A DNA stretch of 64,000 nt from Aestuariivivens insulae. GTDB lineage: Bacteria; Bacteroidota; Bacteroidia; Flavobacteriales; Flavobacteriaceae. The notes under the pieces were generated by a model. That model was not told the DNA's origin and searched no databases. It was given only the letters and a program-made list of their open reading frames with translations. Shown one piece after another: positions 17,716-26,463 of the stretch. A program made the position numbers and the translations under genes. Location of the stretch: positions 1-64,000 of the forward strand of contig NZ_JAKMCS010000010.1 of assembly GCF_022662195.1 (NCBI RefSeq), in the 5' to 3' direction. Position 1 is the first letter of the stretch. Every line of letters starts with the position of its first letter.

Positions 17716-18719
17716 TACCTTTCTACAAAATTTCTTAAAAGCGAATCGAACGCTTTGCTATCGTCTATTTTAGTTTCTATTGGCAAGTAATACAACCTAT
17801 CCTTTAAGGCTTCAAATTTTTTCAATCTTACAAAATCTTTTTCTGTAGTTACAATATGGGACGTGCCCTTAAGCTTTTCAATATCATTTACAGAAAACTC
17901 ATGATGGTCCTTAAAATTTAAGTGCTCAAAATTAAGTCCCTTCTGCTTTAAAAACTCAACCAAAGGCCTAGCATTGGCAATACCCGTCACCAAAGTAAAA
18001 GATTTTAAATCGTCCAAACTAATACGCTTGTCCAAAGACCTTACCTCGCTAGCATATTGAATATGGCTAAAAAATACATGCTGGTGGTCTAAAGGCGCTA
18101 TACTGCCTAAAATAGCTTCCTTTTCGGCGTTGTCCAAATGCTCTGGACATTTTGTAATTACAATAATATCGGCACGTTTCGCCCCTCTCTTGGGTTCCCT
18201 TAAATTCCCCGTTGGAAGAACAACATCGTTAACATACAAATTACTATACGTAGTAAGCAAAATATTAAACCCAGCTTTTACTTTTCTATGCTGGTAAGCA
18301 TCGTCCAATAAAATAACTTCGGGTTGCTCTTCCAGCAACCTCAATTGCCCTATACCATTAACCCGATTGGCATCAACTGCAACCTGTATATTGCCTTTAA
18401 ACTTATTATAAAACTGAAAAGGCTCATCACCTAAGGTTTCTGCATTAGAGCTTTCATCTGCCAATTGAAACCCCTGTGTTTTTCGTTTATAGCCTCTGCT
18501 AAGAGTCGCTACCTTATAATCGTCTTTTAACAGCCTTATCAAATACTCTATCATTGGTGTTTTACCAGTCCCTCCTACACTTAAATTGCCAACACAAATC
18601 ACGGGGAAATTAAATGATGTAGACTTCTTTATCCCCCAATCATAAAACTTGTTCCTAATACTAGTTACCAAATAGTAAATGGGCACAATTGGAAGGGCTA
18701 TGTTCCGTAATAATTTCAT
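17712..18719 (-). CDS. lpxK: Tetraacyldisaccharide 4'-kinase
   Basis: Inner-membrane kinase that phosphorylates the 4' position of the lipid A disaccharide. 335 aa with an N-terminal membrane-associated helix and the P-loop GNLSVGGTGKT (44-54) that is unusually long in this family, then DDAYQHRKVKAG (catalytic D-D-x-x-Q-H-R) and a late TTEKDFVRLK segment. Single gene. Its presence confirms a Gram-negative lipopolysaccharide outer membrane. Confidence 0.93.
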   Translation of the reverse strand: MKLLRNIALPIVPIYYLVTSIRNKFYDWGIKKSTSFNFPVICVGNLSVGGTGKTPMIEYLIRLLKDDYKVATLSRGYKRKTQGFQLADESSNAETLGDEPFQFYNKFKGNIQVAVDANRVNGIGQLRLLEEQPEVILLDDAYQHRKVKAGFNILLTTYSNLYVNDVVLPTGNLREPKRGAKRADIIVITKCPEHLDNAEKEAILGSIAPLDHQHVFFSHIQYASEVRSLDKRISLDDLKSFTLVTGIANARPLVEFLKQKGLNFEHLNFKDHHEFSVNDIEKLKGTSHIVTTEKDFVRLKKFEALKDRLYYLPIETKIDDSKAFDSLLRNFVERY

Positions 18720-18839
18720 GCATCAAATTTTATAAACGAGACCTACCATTCGAGTGGCTAATATAATTTACCAATAACTATTTTCAATTAAACCCATTTT
18801 ATTGTTAGGTCTCTTTTTATAAGAGCAAAGTAAATATTT

Positions 18840-18847
18840 TATATTTG
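18840..18847 (+). promoter_or_regulatory. Promoter -7 box for the NIF3-family gene
   Basis: TATATTTG, 26 nt upstream of the ATG at 18874, fits TAnnTTTG. Confidence 0.5.
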
Positions 18848-18873
18848 TTTAATAATCAATAAATGAAAATAAT

Positions 18874-19968
18874 ATGATTATTCAAGATGTCATCAATCAC
18901 TTAGAAGAGCTTGCCCCCCTAAACTATGCCGAGGACTTTGACAATGTAGGGCTTTTGGTTGGAGACAAAAACACAAATTTAACCGGTGTATTAGTAACAC
19001 TCGACACGCTTGAATCTGTTATAGACGAAGCCATAGAGAACAACTGCAATCTTGTGGTGAGTTTTCACCCAATAATTTTTAAAGGCCTTAAAAAGCTTAA
19101 CGGAAAGACCTATGTGGAGCGCGTGGTTATAAAAGCCATAAAGCACAATATTGCCATTTATAGCATGCATACAGCCTTAGACAATTCGAATTTGGGTGTA
19201 AATGATATGATTTTCAATACATTGGGCTTAACCAACAAACACATACTTATTCCCCAATCTGGAACCATTAAAAAACTGACTACCTATGTCCCCATTGAGG
19301 AAGCCGACCATTTACGCAATGCCCTCTTTCAAGCAGGAGCCGGTAGCATTGGCAATTATAATGATTGCAGCTTTAATGTTGATGGATATGGCACATTTAA
19401 TGGCAACGAACAATCTAACCCCACAAAAGGACAAAAAGGAGAAATACATACAGAAAAGGAAACTAAAATTACGGTTACCTTCTCTAAACATTTAGAGTCT
19501 AAAATACTAAAGACCCTTTTTAATACGCATACTTATGAAGAAGTAGCTTACGAAGTTATCACACTTAACAATACAAATCAAAACATAGGCATGGGTATGG
19601 TTGGTGAATTAGAATCTCCCCTAAGTGAAACTGATTTTTTAAGGCACATTAAGGACACCATGAAAACTGAATGCATTAGACATTCGGCATTATTGGGAAA
19701 ATCCATTAAAAAAGTTGCTGTACTTGGAGGCTCAGGCAGTTTTGCCATCCAAGCTGCCAAAGGCGCTGGTGCAGACGCTTTTATCACGGCCGACTTAAAA
19801 TACCACGACTTTTTTACTGCCGAAAACAAGATACTTTTAGCAGATATCGGGCATTATGAAAGTGAACAGTTCACAAAAAACCTTCTAGTAGCGTATCTTA
19901 CAAAAAAAATTACTAATTTTGCAGTCGTTTTATCAAAGACAAATACCAATCCTGTTAAGTATTTTTAA
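18874..19968 (+). CDS. NIF3/DUF34-family dinuclear metal protein
   Basis: 364 aa. The two conserved metal-binding halves are visible: VVSFHPIIFKGLKKL with SMHTALDN near the N-terminus, and GGSGSFAIQAAKGAGADAF, ITADLKYHDF and LADIGHYESE near the C-terminus. A YqfO-type insert (about 130-220, GxHTYEEVAYEV) separates them. The family forms hexameric rings and is often called GTP cyclohydrolase 1 type 2 homolog, though the activity is unsettled. Its stop is 3 nt before the COG1579 gene, a pairing I recall as conserved across Bacteroidota. Confidence 0.88.
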   Translation: MIIQDVINHLEELAPLNYAEDFDNVGLLVGDKNTNLTGVLVTLDTLESVIDEAIENNCNLVVSFHPIIFKGLKKLNGKTYVERVVIKAIKHNIAIYSMHTALDNSNLGVNDMIFNTLGLTNKHILIPQSGTIKKLTTYVPIEEADHLRNALFQAGAGSIGNYNDCSFNVDGYGTFNGNEQSNPTKGQKGEIHTEKETKITVTFSKHLESKILKTLFNTHTYEEVAYEVITLNNTNQNIGMGMVGELESPLSETDFLRHIKDTMKTECIRHSALLGKSIKKVAVLGGSGSFAIQAAKGAGADAFITADLKYHDFFTAENKILLADIGHYESEQFTKNLLVAYLTKKITNFAVVLSKTNTNPVKYF

Positions 19969-19971
19969 AGT

Positions 19972-20751
19972 ATGGCTAAAAAGAAAGAAGCAACTGTAGA
20001 AGAGCGTTTAAGAGCTTTATACGATTTACAATTAATCGATTCACGCATTGATGAAATAAGAAATGTTCGTGGTGAACTGCCTTTAGAAGTGCGCGATTTA
20101 GAAGATGAAGTGGCTGGATTAAACATTAGACTTGAAAAATTAGTTTCAAGCCTAGAGTTAATAGATAATGATATTGCTTCTAAAAAGAACCTTATTGAAG
20201 AAGCTAAAACACTTATAAAAAAGTACACTGAGCAGCAAAAGAATGTTAGAAATAACAGAGAATATAACTCACTTACCAAAGAAGTTGAATTTCAAGAATT
20301 AGAAATTGAACTGGCCGAAAAGCACATAAGGGAGTTTAAAGCGCAAATAGAGCAGAAAAAAGAAATTATTGCCGAAACCAAAGAGCGCTTAAAAGAACGC
20401 GAAACGCATTTAAAGCACAAAAAAGGAGAACTTGATGCTATTTTAGCTGAAACCGAAAAAGAAGAGCTTGCGTTAATCGCTAAATCTGAAGAGTACAAAG
20501 AGCAAATAGAAGCGCGCTTAGTAACGGCCTACAATAGAATTCGTGGCAGTGTTAAAAATGGGCTGGCTGTAGTACCAATTGAAAGAGGTGCTTCTGGTGG
20601 ATCTTTCTTTACCATACCCCCACAGGTTCAGGTAGAAATAGCTTCTCGCAAAAAAGTTATTACAGATGAACACAGTGGACGAATTTTAGTAGACGCCGCT
20701 TTAGCTGAAGAACAAAAAGCAAAAATGGAAAAGCTTTTTTCTAAGCTCTAA
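19972..20751 (+). CDS. COG1579-type coiled-coil protein with degenerate zinc ribbon
   Basis: 259 aa. Residues 10-185 are a long antiparallel coiled coil; the C-terminus matches the family's ribbon, NGLAVVPIERGASGGSFFTIPPQ then KKVITDEHSGRILVDAAL. In the families I know, this region reads GACGGC and CEHCG. Here the four zinc cysteines are Ser, Ser, Asp and Ser, so the ribbon should not bind zinc. The rest is well conserved and the frame is intact, so the protein is likely functional through the coiled coil or the retained fold. Cotranscribed with the NIF3-family gene. Confidence 0.85.
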   Translation: MAKKKEATVEERLRALYDLQLIDSRIDEIRNVRGELPLEVRDLEDEVAGLNIRLEKLVSSLELIDNDIASKKNLIEEAKTLIKKYTEQQKNVRNNREYNSLTKEVEFQELEIELAEKHIREFKAQIEQKKEIIAETKERLKERETHLKHKKGELDAILAETEKEELALIAKSEEYKEQIEARLVTAYNRIRGSVKNGLAVVPIERGASGGSFFTIPPQVQVEIASRKKVITDEHSGRILVDAALAEEQKAKMEKLFSKL

Positions 20752-20774
20752 ACCATTTTAAACCATTATAGATT

Positions 20775-20808
20775 AAAGCCTTCATGTAATAAACATGAAG
20801 GCTTTTTA
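20775..20808 (+). terminator. Rho-independent terminator of the NIF3/COG1579 operon
   Basis: Arms AAAGCCTTCATGT and ACATGAAGGCTTT form a 13-bp stem with a 5-nt loop, followed by T-rich sequence. Confidence 0.85.
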
Positions 20809-20906
20809 TTTTTATCTTATCTTATAGCCTATTTAAATTTCTTATAATTTTAAGTTAAGTTTTTAAACACTAATCCGTCTAAGGTGAATAACAAAAAATA
20901 AACATC

Positions 20907-21563
20907 ATGAATCGTATAGTAACACTGGTATTATTTATTGTATTGTTTAACTGCAGAAATAATGCACAAGAAAACGCAAAACAACAAGCAACTGAAGTTG
21001 GACCACCTGTTGAAGTCCCAATAAAAAATGGGAAAGCCAGAGCCTATTTTGCAAGCGGATGTTTTTGGTGTGTAGAAGCTATTTACGAAAGTGTTAAAGG
21101 TGTAGACGAAGCTATAAGCGGTTATTCTGGCGGTCATACCCAAAACCCTACCTATGAATCCAGTAACACTGGAAGAACAGGGCATGCCGAGGCGGTAGAA
21201 GTTATTTACAACCCCAATGTGGTAAGTTTTGAAACCCTGGTAGATGTTTACTTTGCTTCACAAAATCCAACTCAGGTTAATGGACAAGGTCCAGATAGAG
21301 GCTCTCAATACCGCTCTATTATTTTTTATCAAAACAAGGCTCAAAAAGATATTATTATAAAGAAAAAAGAGGCTTTAGCCCAAAAACTAAATGCAAGTAT
21401 TGCTGCCGAAGTCCTTCCTTTTAAAAAGTTTTGGAAAGCAGAAGACTATCATCAAAACTACGAACGCCTACACCCCAACAACAGTTATATAAGAAACGTT
21501 TCCATTCCAAGGTTAAAACGGTTTCAAACAAAAATGCCCGAGGTATTAAAGAAAGAGCATTAA
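20907..21563 (+). CDS. msrA: Peptide methionine sulfoxide reductase A, exported lipoprotein
   Basis: Reduces S-methionine sulfoxide in proteins. 218 aa. The catalytic motif GCFWC is at 51-55, with SGYSGG and GHAEAVEV downstream and the DYHQNY segment near the C-terminus. A short hydrophobic N-terminus ends in LFNC (Cys16), so the enzyme is predicted to be a periplasmic-side lipoprotein, which differs from cytosolic MsrA. It therefore probably repairs envelope proteins. Confidence 0.92.
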   Translation: MNRIVTLVLFIVLFNCRNNAQENAKQQATEVGPPVEVPIKNGKARAYFASGCFWCVEAIYESVKGVDEAISGYSGGHTQNPTYESSNTGRTGHAEAVEVIYNPNVVSFETLVDVYFASQNPTQVNGQGPDRGSQYRSIIFYQNKAQKDIIIKKKEALAQKLNASIAAEVLPFKKFWKAEDYHQNYERLHPNNSYIRNVSIPRLKRFQTKMPEVLKKEH

Positions 21564-21625
21564 ACACATTGTTTTTCTCATTACAAAAATTTCCATTAAA
21601 TTCAACAAATCATTATTTATCACAT

Positions 21626-21988
21626 ATGAAAACCCAATTATTGGAAATCTCCCCTGTTTTACCCAGTCAGGACATTAATAGGGATGTTTTATGGTATGAA
21701 AAATATGTTGGCTTTAAACTTTTACATAAAGACAGCATGTATGCCGTTATGAGAAGGGAGAATTTATGCATCCATTTACAATGGCATGCCGATACGGAAG
21801 ACGATCCCTTGCTTGGTGGCTCTGTAATTAAAATATTTGTAAAGAACATTACCCCCATTTTTCAGGAGTTTGTAGAAAAAGGTACTGTAAAACCTGATAA
21901 ATTACGGCTACAAACGCCTTGGAAAACCAATGAGTTTGGTTTTTATGACCTCAACAAAAATGCTATATTTATTGTAGAAGATATCTAA
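21626..21988 (+). CDS. VOC/glyoxalase-fold protein
   Basis: 120 aa, one vicinal-oxygen-chelate domain with two beta-alpha-beta-beta-beta halves (EISPVLPSQDINRDVLWYEKYVGF and RLQTPWKTNEFGFYDLNKNAIFIVED). The pattern resembles bleomycin-resistance and glyoxalase-like proteins whose substrate is unknown. I take the ATG at 21626 because residues encoded upstream overlap the msrA end and do not fit the domain. It lies 62 nt after msrA and may be cotranscribed. Confidence 0.75.
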   Translation: MKTQLLEISPVLPSQDINRDVLWYEKYVGFKLLHKDSMYAVMRRENLCIHLQWHADTEDDPLLGGSVIKIFVKNITPIFQEFVEKGTVKPDKLRLQTPWKTNEFGFYDLNKNAIFIVEDI

Positions 21989-21999
21989 TTGGACCACCA

Positions 22000-22797
22000 T
22001 TATTTTGTTGCCTTGATAGTAAAAATCAATGGATATAGTTTATCCTTAGAAACGTACAACCCCGATTCTGTTTCAATTAAATTGGGTAATACATTATAGG
22101 GGCTTTCATTAAACTCTTTTAAATATTCAATATGCAAACCGGCCTGTGTTAAGGCCGAAACCACCTCTCCCAACCCATGGTTCCAACCATATTCCTTACT
22201 AATCATTTTTGCATTTTGGTTAGCATATGTGCCTGCGTACTCTTCATAAATAACAGCATCTTGCATATAGCCATATTTCATAATTGGTTTATCTTCTAAA
22301 TAATCGAACATCCAAACTATAGGGTGAAATTCAGCCATAAAAAAGACCCCTCCTTTATTTAGTTTTTCAGCAATTAATTTACCCCAAGGTTCTAAATCGG
22401 GCAACCAGCCTATCACACCATAACTGGTAAACACCACATCAAATGTTTCTCTTATATACTTTGAAGTTTCCAAAACATTACAGCAAACAAATTGGGCATC
22501 TAAACCAAGTTCGGCATTTAATTCTTTTGCCAACTTGATACCTTCATCACTTAAATCAACTCCTGTACACTTGGCCCCCATTCTGCTCCAACTTAAAGTA
22601 TCTTGCCCAAAATGGCATTGCAAATGCAATAGCGTTTTCCCTTTCACATTGCCTAAGGCTTCCAATTCGTATGGCATTAGCGAAGATTTTCCTTTTTTGA
22701 ACCCCTTCAAATCATACATATTGCTATTGGCATGCGCTTTTACTTTTTTGTTCCAGGTATCTTTATTAACCTTAAAATATTTATCATTTTCATTCAT
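22000..22797 (-). CDS. SAM-dependent methyltransferase
   Basis: 265-aa class I methyltransferase. Motif I is LLHLQCHFGQDTLSWSRMGA (acidic loop region near 56-75), motif II GVDLSDEGIKLAKELN (79-94), and the post-motif segment FDVVFTSYGVIGWLPDL. I recall close relatives in many Bacteroidota but no defined substrate. Single gene, divergent from the lipoprotein gene at 22836. Confidence 0.8.
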   Translation of the reverse strand: MNENDKYFKVNKDTWNKKVKAHANSNMYDLKGFKKGKSSLMPYELEALGNVKGKTLLHLQCHFGQDTLSWSRMGAKCTGVDLSDEGIKLAKELNAELGLDAQFVCCNVLETSKYIRETFDVVFTSYGVIGWLPDLEPWGKLIAEKLNKGGVFFMAEFHPIVWMFDYLEDKPIMKYGYMQDAVIYEEYAGTYANQNAKMISKEYGWNHGLGEVVSALTQAGLHIEYLKEFNESPYNVLPNLIETESGLYVSKDKLYPLIFTIKATK

Positions 22798-22835
22798 AGT
22801 GAAACCTTATCTTTATCTTTACAAAAACCAAATTA

Positions 22836-23474
22836 ATGAAAAACTTATTTTACTCCTTAGCCATGTTTTGTCTTTTTGTTTCCTGTAAAGAAACTAAAAA
22901 AGAAATTAAGCTTACTAACGCCCAAAAGATCGCAAATGCGCATGGCTTTGAGCATTGGAAAAATGTTACTGAAGTTGAATTTAATTTCAGCGGTAAACGG
23001 CACTGGAAGTGGAACCCTAAAACAAATGATATTATCTATACCAAAGATACCATTAGTATTAGTTATAATCGTGCTACGGTAGATTCAACAACCATACAAA
23101 TAGATCGTGCTTTTGTAAATGATAAATTCTGGCTGCTTATCCCCTTCCAGTTAATATGGGATGAAGGTCTTACGCTATCCAAACCGATTATAGCAAAAGC
23201 CCCCATTAGCAACCGCGATCTAAACAAAATAACAATGACTTACTCTAATACCGGTGGCTATACTCCTGGTGATGCTTATGATTTATTTTATAATGACAAT
23301 TATATCATTGAAGAATGGATTTTTAGAAGGGGAAACAGTACTGAACCAACGTTGATTAATACTTTTGAAAACTATCAAGATTTTAACGGCATTAAAATAG
23401 CATTAGACCATAAAAACCCGCAAAGCGATTGGAGTTTAAATTTTAAGGACGTTAAAATTAGTGTTCATAAATAA
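22836..23474 (+). CDS. Conserved hypothetical lipoprotein, 212 aa
   Basis: N-terminal lipoprotein signal (MKNLFYSLAMFCLFVSC, Cys17). The mature part has many beta-type segments and aromatic motifs such as FEHWKNVTEVEFNFSG, RHWKWNPK and VNDKFWLLIPFQLIWD. It resembles the family of outer-membrane lipoprotein-sorting/LolA-like Bacteroidota proteins in general pattern only. I do not recognise a specific family. Short divergent spacing from the methyltransferase gene. Confidence 0.65.
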   Translation: MKNLFYSLAMFCLFVSCKETKKEIKLTNAQKIANAHGFEHWKNVTEVEFNFSGKRHWKWNPKTNDIIYTKDTISISYNRATVDSTTIQIDRAFVNDKFWLLIPFQLIWDEGLTLSKPIIAKAPISNRDLNKITMTYSNTGGYTPGDAYDLFYNDNYIIEEWIFRRGNSTEPTLINTFENYQDFNGIKIALDHKNPQSDWSLNFKDVKISVHK

Positions 23475-23517
23475 CAATTCCCATTTTATTTTAAATTACC
23501 CATACCATTTCCCCATA

Positions 23518-23552
23518 AAAAAAGCACCTAAGTTTAATTTAGGTGCTTTTAT
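23518..23552. terminator. Bidirectional terminator between converging genes
   Basis: Arms AAAAGCACCTAA and TTAGGTGCTTTT, 12 bp perfect, loop of 7 nt, with A/T runs on both flanks so it can serve both strands. Confidence 0.85.
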
Positions 23553-23570
23553 ATCTATAAGTAACGCTTA

Positions 23571-23858
23571 TTAATGTGCTTTTTGCGCTTTCATCTTGCT
23601 TAATTTCATTAATTCCAACCGCTTTAATTCTTCTCTAATTTCTTTACTCCTATCTCTTAGTTTTTTAAACTTTTCCTCCCTAATTTGGCGTTTCCTTTCT
23701 TTTTCTTGAGCTATTAACTCAAGATTTTGCTGTTCTGCTCTTTTCTTTTTCTTTTCTCTAATCCTTTCCAAAAAAACAAAAACATTAGCATAAACGTACA
23801 TGCTTAAAAACAGTAAAGCTACTATGGACAAAATTAACCAGCCATTCATCATGTTCAT
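23571..23858 (-). CDS. Small membrane-anchored coiled-coil protein, 95 aa
   Basis: One N-terminal membrane helix (about 6-30) followed by a highly charged Lys/Arg/Glu-rich helix predicted as coiled coil (ERIREKKKKRAEQQNLELI onward). No catalytic features. It could be a scaffold or envelope-spanning linker; this is not shown by the sequence. It lies between two terminators and is expressed alone. Confidence 0.5.
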   Translation of the reverse strand: MNMMNGWLILSIVALLFLSMYVYANVFVFLERIREKKKKRAEQQNLELIAQEKERKRQIREEKFKKLRDRSKEIREELKRLELMKLSKMKAQKAH

Positions 23859-23950
23859 AACTCTAAATTTTTATGTTGCTCTTTAAATTTACACAAAAAG
23901 TTCCAAACCTGAAAAATATTTAAGTTAAATAACTCAAAAACAAGACAAAA

Positions 23951-23988
23951 CAAAAACCTCTACTAAAAAGTTCTAGCAAAGGTTTTTA
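23951..23988 (-). terminator. Weak terminator after the 257-aa secreted protein gene
   Basis: Outer arms AAAAACCT and AGGTTTTT flank a poorly paired middle; T runs occur on both strands. Position fits the end of the minus gene whose stop is at 24024. Confidence 0.4.
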
Positions 23989-24023
23989 TTCCTAGACAAA
24001 AGGTAATATGGTAAATAACTTAA

Positions 24024-24797
24024 TTATTTACCACTCATATAAGCATTATAAGACCATATTTCGTCCCAAGTATTGGAAAACACGTTATCTGCCATATCTA
24101 TAAAATTCTGCCATTTATCCTCTCCTATAGCTGTTTTAAATGTATCCTTAAAACTTACCGAATCATCATCAAACTCTGCCCAGTTTTTAAAAAAACTAAC
24201 CGAAGCTACATGTCTACCCAAATCGCCTTGCCTAAACTCGTTATAGTACAAGCCCCAAGGATTTTCTCCTTCCATAGCCTTTACAGTTTTACTTACCATC
24301 TCAAAAAATGATTTAAAAGCATATGAATGATCGTCTTCAACTTCCCCATATCTCACAAATACGATTGGGTATTTAGCGTTATCACCATCTAGCATAGACA
24401 CATTAGAAAGCTTCCCATCCATTTTCCAATATTCCGAAGTATGGATTTTTTTAATATAAGGCATGACATTATCCCTCCAATCTTCATCATGTCCACCTTC
24501 TGACGGACGTGAATCTAAATGGGTATACGTTACAGGCCCCATCATCCAAACCATTCTTCCAGAGTTTGGCCCAGTTGAAATGGTATATACCGCTGCCTCA
24601 TAAGCTCCTTCGCTGTGATATTTTGCGTTGTGGGCCCGCATGTTATCTCCTAAAACTTTGAGATTGGTGTAATCTGGTGTCATCATCATGGTTTCAAACA
24701 TGACATAGTCCTTGGAATCGTCTTGTGCATTTAAAGAAAAACTGGCGCTTATCACTATAAGAACCAGTAAGCATTGAGAAATTGATTTTTTAATCAT
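24024..24797 (-). CDS. Secreted hypothetical protein, 257 aa
   Basis: Signal peptide MIKKSISQCLLVLIVISASFSLNAQ with cleavage after NAQ. The mature part contains two similar-looking alpha/beta stretches (YVMFETMMMTPDYTNLKVLGDNMRAHNAKY and YPIVFVRYGEVEDDHSYAFKSFFEM), which would fit a tandem dimeric ferredoxin-like (ABM-type) fold. No active-site motif is obvious. I recall relatives in marine flavobacteria without assigned function. Confidence 0.6.
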   Translation of the reverse strand: MIKKSISQCLLVLIVISASFSLNAQDDSKDYVMFETMMMTPDYTNLKVLGDNMRAHNAKYHSEGAYEAAVYTISTGPNSGRMVWMMGPVTYTHLDSRPSEGGHDEDWRDNVMPYIKKIHTSEYWKMDGKLSNVSMLDGDNAKYPIVFVRYGEVEDDHSYAFKSFFEMVSKTVKAMEGENPWGLYYNEFRQGDLGRHVASVSFFKNWAEFDDDSVSFKDTFKTAIGEDKWQNFIDMADNVFSNTWDEIWSYNAYMSGK

Positions 24798-24983
24798 GAT
24801 TAAATTGTTTGGTTAGTTAACTACTACACACTATTGTGTAATAGAGTTGCTATAAATCAATCATTGGGGGAGAGAATAGAGAATGGAATTATATAATAAA
24901 TGAGCGTCTTATTTCTCATTTAAGATAAAGGCTCATAATTTGGAGATACTAAATATAAGAAAAAAAAACAGGGAGATATAAAA

Positions 24984-25006
24984 AAAGCTCTCATAATGAG
25001 AGCTTT
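24984..25006 (-). terminator. Rho-independent terminator after the rhodanese genes
   Basis: Arms AAAGCTCTCAT and ATGAGAGCTTT, 11 bp perfect. On the minus strand the hairpin runs into seven T. It begins 4 nt past the rhodanese lipoprotein stop codon. Confidence 0.85.
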
Positions 25007-25009
25007 GAA

Positions 25010-25396
25010 CTATTTTGTTTCGACTTTAAGGCCTTGAGCTTTCCATTTGGTGATGCCACCTTCCAAATCGTATATCTCCTTAAAACCTACTTCTTCTAAT
25101 GTCTTGGAGCATTTACCGCTTCGTCTTCCACTTCGGCAATATATAATAATAGGCTTTTCCTTATCCAAGCTTTCTATATCCTTTAAAAAAGTGGGCGATA
25201 AAAAATTAATGTTTGTTGCATTTGGAATAAAACCTTCATTATATTCCTCGGGTGTCCTCACATCTATAAACTGAACACCTTCTTTTTGCAATAAGGTTTG
25301 CATTTCTTCTGAAGAAACAATTTTAGTCACTGTTTGGTCAGGCTGTTTACACCCTACTAAAACTGATACCCCAAATAAAAACAAAAGTAATCTCAC
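25010..25396 (-). CDS. Rhodanese-like lipoprotein
   Basis: 128 aa: lipoprotein signal with Cys16 (SVLVGC), then one rhodanese domain with VQFIDVRTPEEYNEGFIPNA and the active loop YCRSGRRSG, catalytic Cys87. Predicted to act on the periplasmic side as a sulfur or persulfide carrier. It lies 11 nt after a second, cytosolic rhodanese gene with which it forms a two-gene operon. Confidence 0.88.
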   Translation of the reverse strand: MRLLLFLFGVSVLVGCKQPDQTVTKIVSSEEMQTLLQKEGVQFIDVRTPEEYNEGFIPNATNINFLSPTFLKDIESLDKEKPIIIYCRSGRRSGKCSKTLEEVGFKEIYDLEGGITKWKAQGLKVETK

Positions 25397-25407
25397 CTTA
25401 TCATTTT

Positions 25408-25725
25408 TTAATCAACATCTACTATATCGCCGTGCCACTCTATAATACCGCCTTCTAGGTTAAAGGCATTTTCAAAACCTAATTCATCCATGATACGACA
25501 GGCTTGTCCACTTCGGTTGCCCGATCTACAATATACATAATAATTTTTGGACTTGTCTAATTTTTCAAGCTCATTAATAAAGTCTTGCCCTTTATAAATG
25601 TCTATATGAATAGCGTTGGGGATAATTCCGTCTGCTACTTCATCGTCTGTACGAACATCTAAAACAACAGCATTATTGTCGTTAGCTAGTTGTTCAGACC
25701 ATTCTTCTTGTGTTAAATCTTCCAT
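25408..25725 (-). CDS. Cytosolic rhodanese-like protein
   Basis: 105 aa, single rhodanese domain: VVLDVRTDDEVADGIIPNA and the loop YCRSGNRSG with catalytic Cys66. No signal peptide. The pair of cytosolic and lipoprotein rhodaneses in one operon suggests related sulfur handling on both sides of the inner membrane, which is inference. Confidence 0.88.
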   Translation of the reverse strand: MEDLTQEEWSEQLANDNNAVVLDVRTDDEVADGIIPNAIHIDIYKGQDFINELEKLDKSKNYYVYCRSGNRSGQACRIMDELGFENAFNLEGGIIEWHGDIVDVD

Positions 25726-25782
25726 TGGTTAGTGATTAGGATGAAATACAAAATTAATATATCTTGGTTAAAACAAACAAAA

Positions 25783-25816
25783 AAATCCGAGTATATTATA
25801 ACTCGGATTTTTTTTA
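25783..25816 (-). terminator. Terminator after the redoxin/TlpA genes
   Basis: Arms AAATCCGAGT and ACTCGGATTT, 10 bp perfect around an 8-nt loop. On the minus strand AAATCCGAGT is preceded by, and the hairpin followed by, a T-rich run. It closes the redoxin/TlpA operon and precedes the rhodanese operon. Confidence 0.8.
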
Positions 25817-25839
25817 TTAATGTCTTTTTCGTTTAAGCC

Positions 25840-26457
25840 TTATTTTATTGAACAACCAATAGCCTTTGTTTCTTTTTGTTGCACTTCCTTTCCTTCTAAA
25901 AGCGCATTAACGGCATCCTCTACATATTTATTACTAACTGCCGAGGCATCGTTGTAGTTATCATCTATTGCTCCTATATATTCCACCACATTTCCTTTTT
26001 TTGTTTTTTGTAAAACATATACATGAGGGGTTTTTGTAGCTCCAAATTGCGGATAAACTTCTTGGTCTTTATCTATTAAATACGGAAAAGTGAATCCTTT
26101 GCTTTTTGCACGTTCTTTCATGGCCTCAAAACTGTCTCCTTTCTTAATAGTAGGATTGTTAGGCATTATTGCAATTACTGGATACCCTTTTGCATCATAC
26201 TTATTGTTAAGCGCAATAATTCTTTCTTCGTACATCCTTGCATATGGACATGTATTACATGTAAACACCACTATAAAGCCTTTAGCTTCTTTGTATTTAG
26301 ACAACGAAACCATTTTACCGTCTACGTTCATTAGTTTAAAATCACTAACAACATCACCTATTTTATACCCATTTTCTAAATGGGCATTAAAATCTGTAAA
26401 AGCACTTAACACCACTAATAATGTTAAGGCCGCTATTGCATTTTTTATTTGTCGCAT
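25840..26457 (-). CDS. Exported thioredoxin-fold protein (AhpC/TSA-like redoxin)
   Basis: 205 aa with an N-terminal signal (1-25). The redoxin domain has FIVVFTCNTCPYARMYEER with Cys67 and Cys70 (CNTC), FPYLIDKDQEVYPQFGATKTPHVYVL (cis-Pro region) and a C-terminal Cys. The family is found in Bacteroidota envelopes, probably as a thiol oxidoreductase. It follows the TlpA-like gene after 6 nt, so both are cotranscribed. Confidence 0.85.
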   Translation of the reverse strand: MRQIKNAIAALTLLVVLSAFTDFNAHLENGYKIGDVVSDFKLMNVDGKMVSLSKYKEAKGFIVVFTCNTCPYARMYEERIIALNNKYDAKGYPVIAIMPNNPTIKKGDSFEAMKERAKSKGFTFPYLIDKDQEVYPQFGATKTPHVYVLQKTKKGNVVEYIGAIDDNYNDASAVSNKYVEDAVNALLEGKEVQQKETKAIGCSIK

Positions 26458-26463
26458 AGGTTC

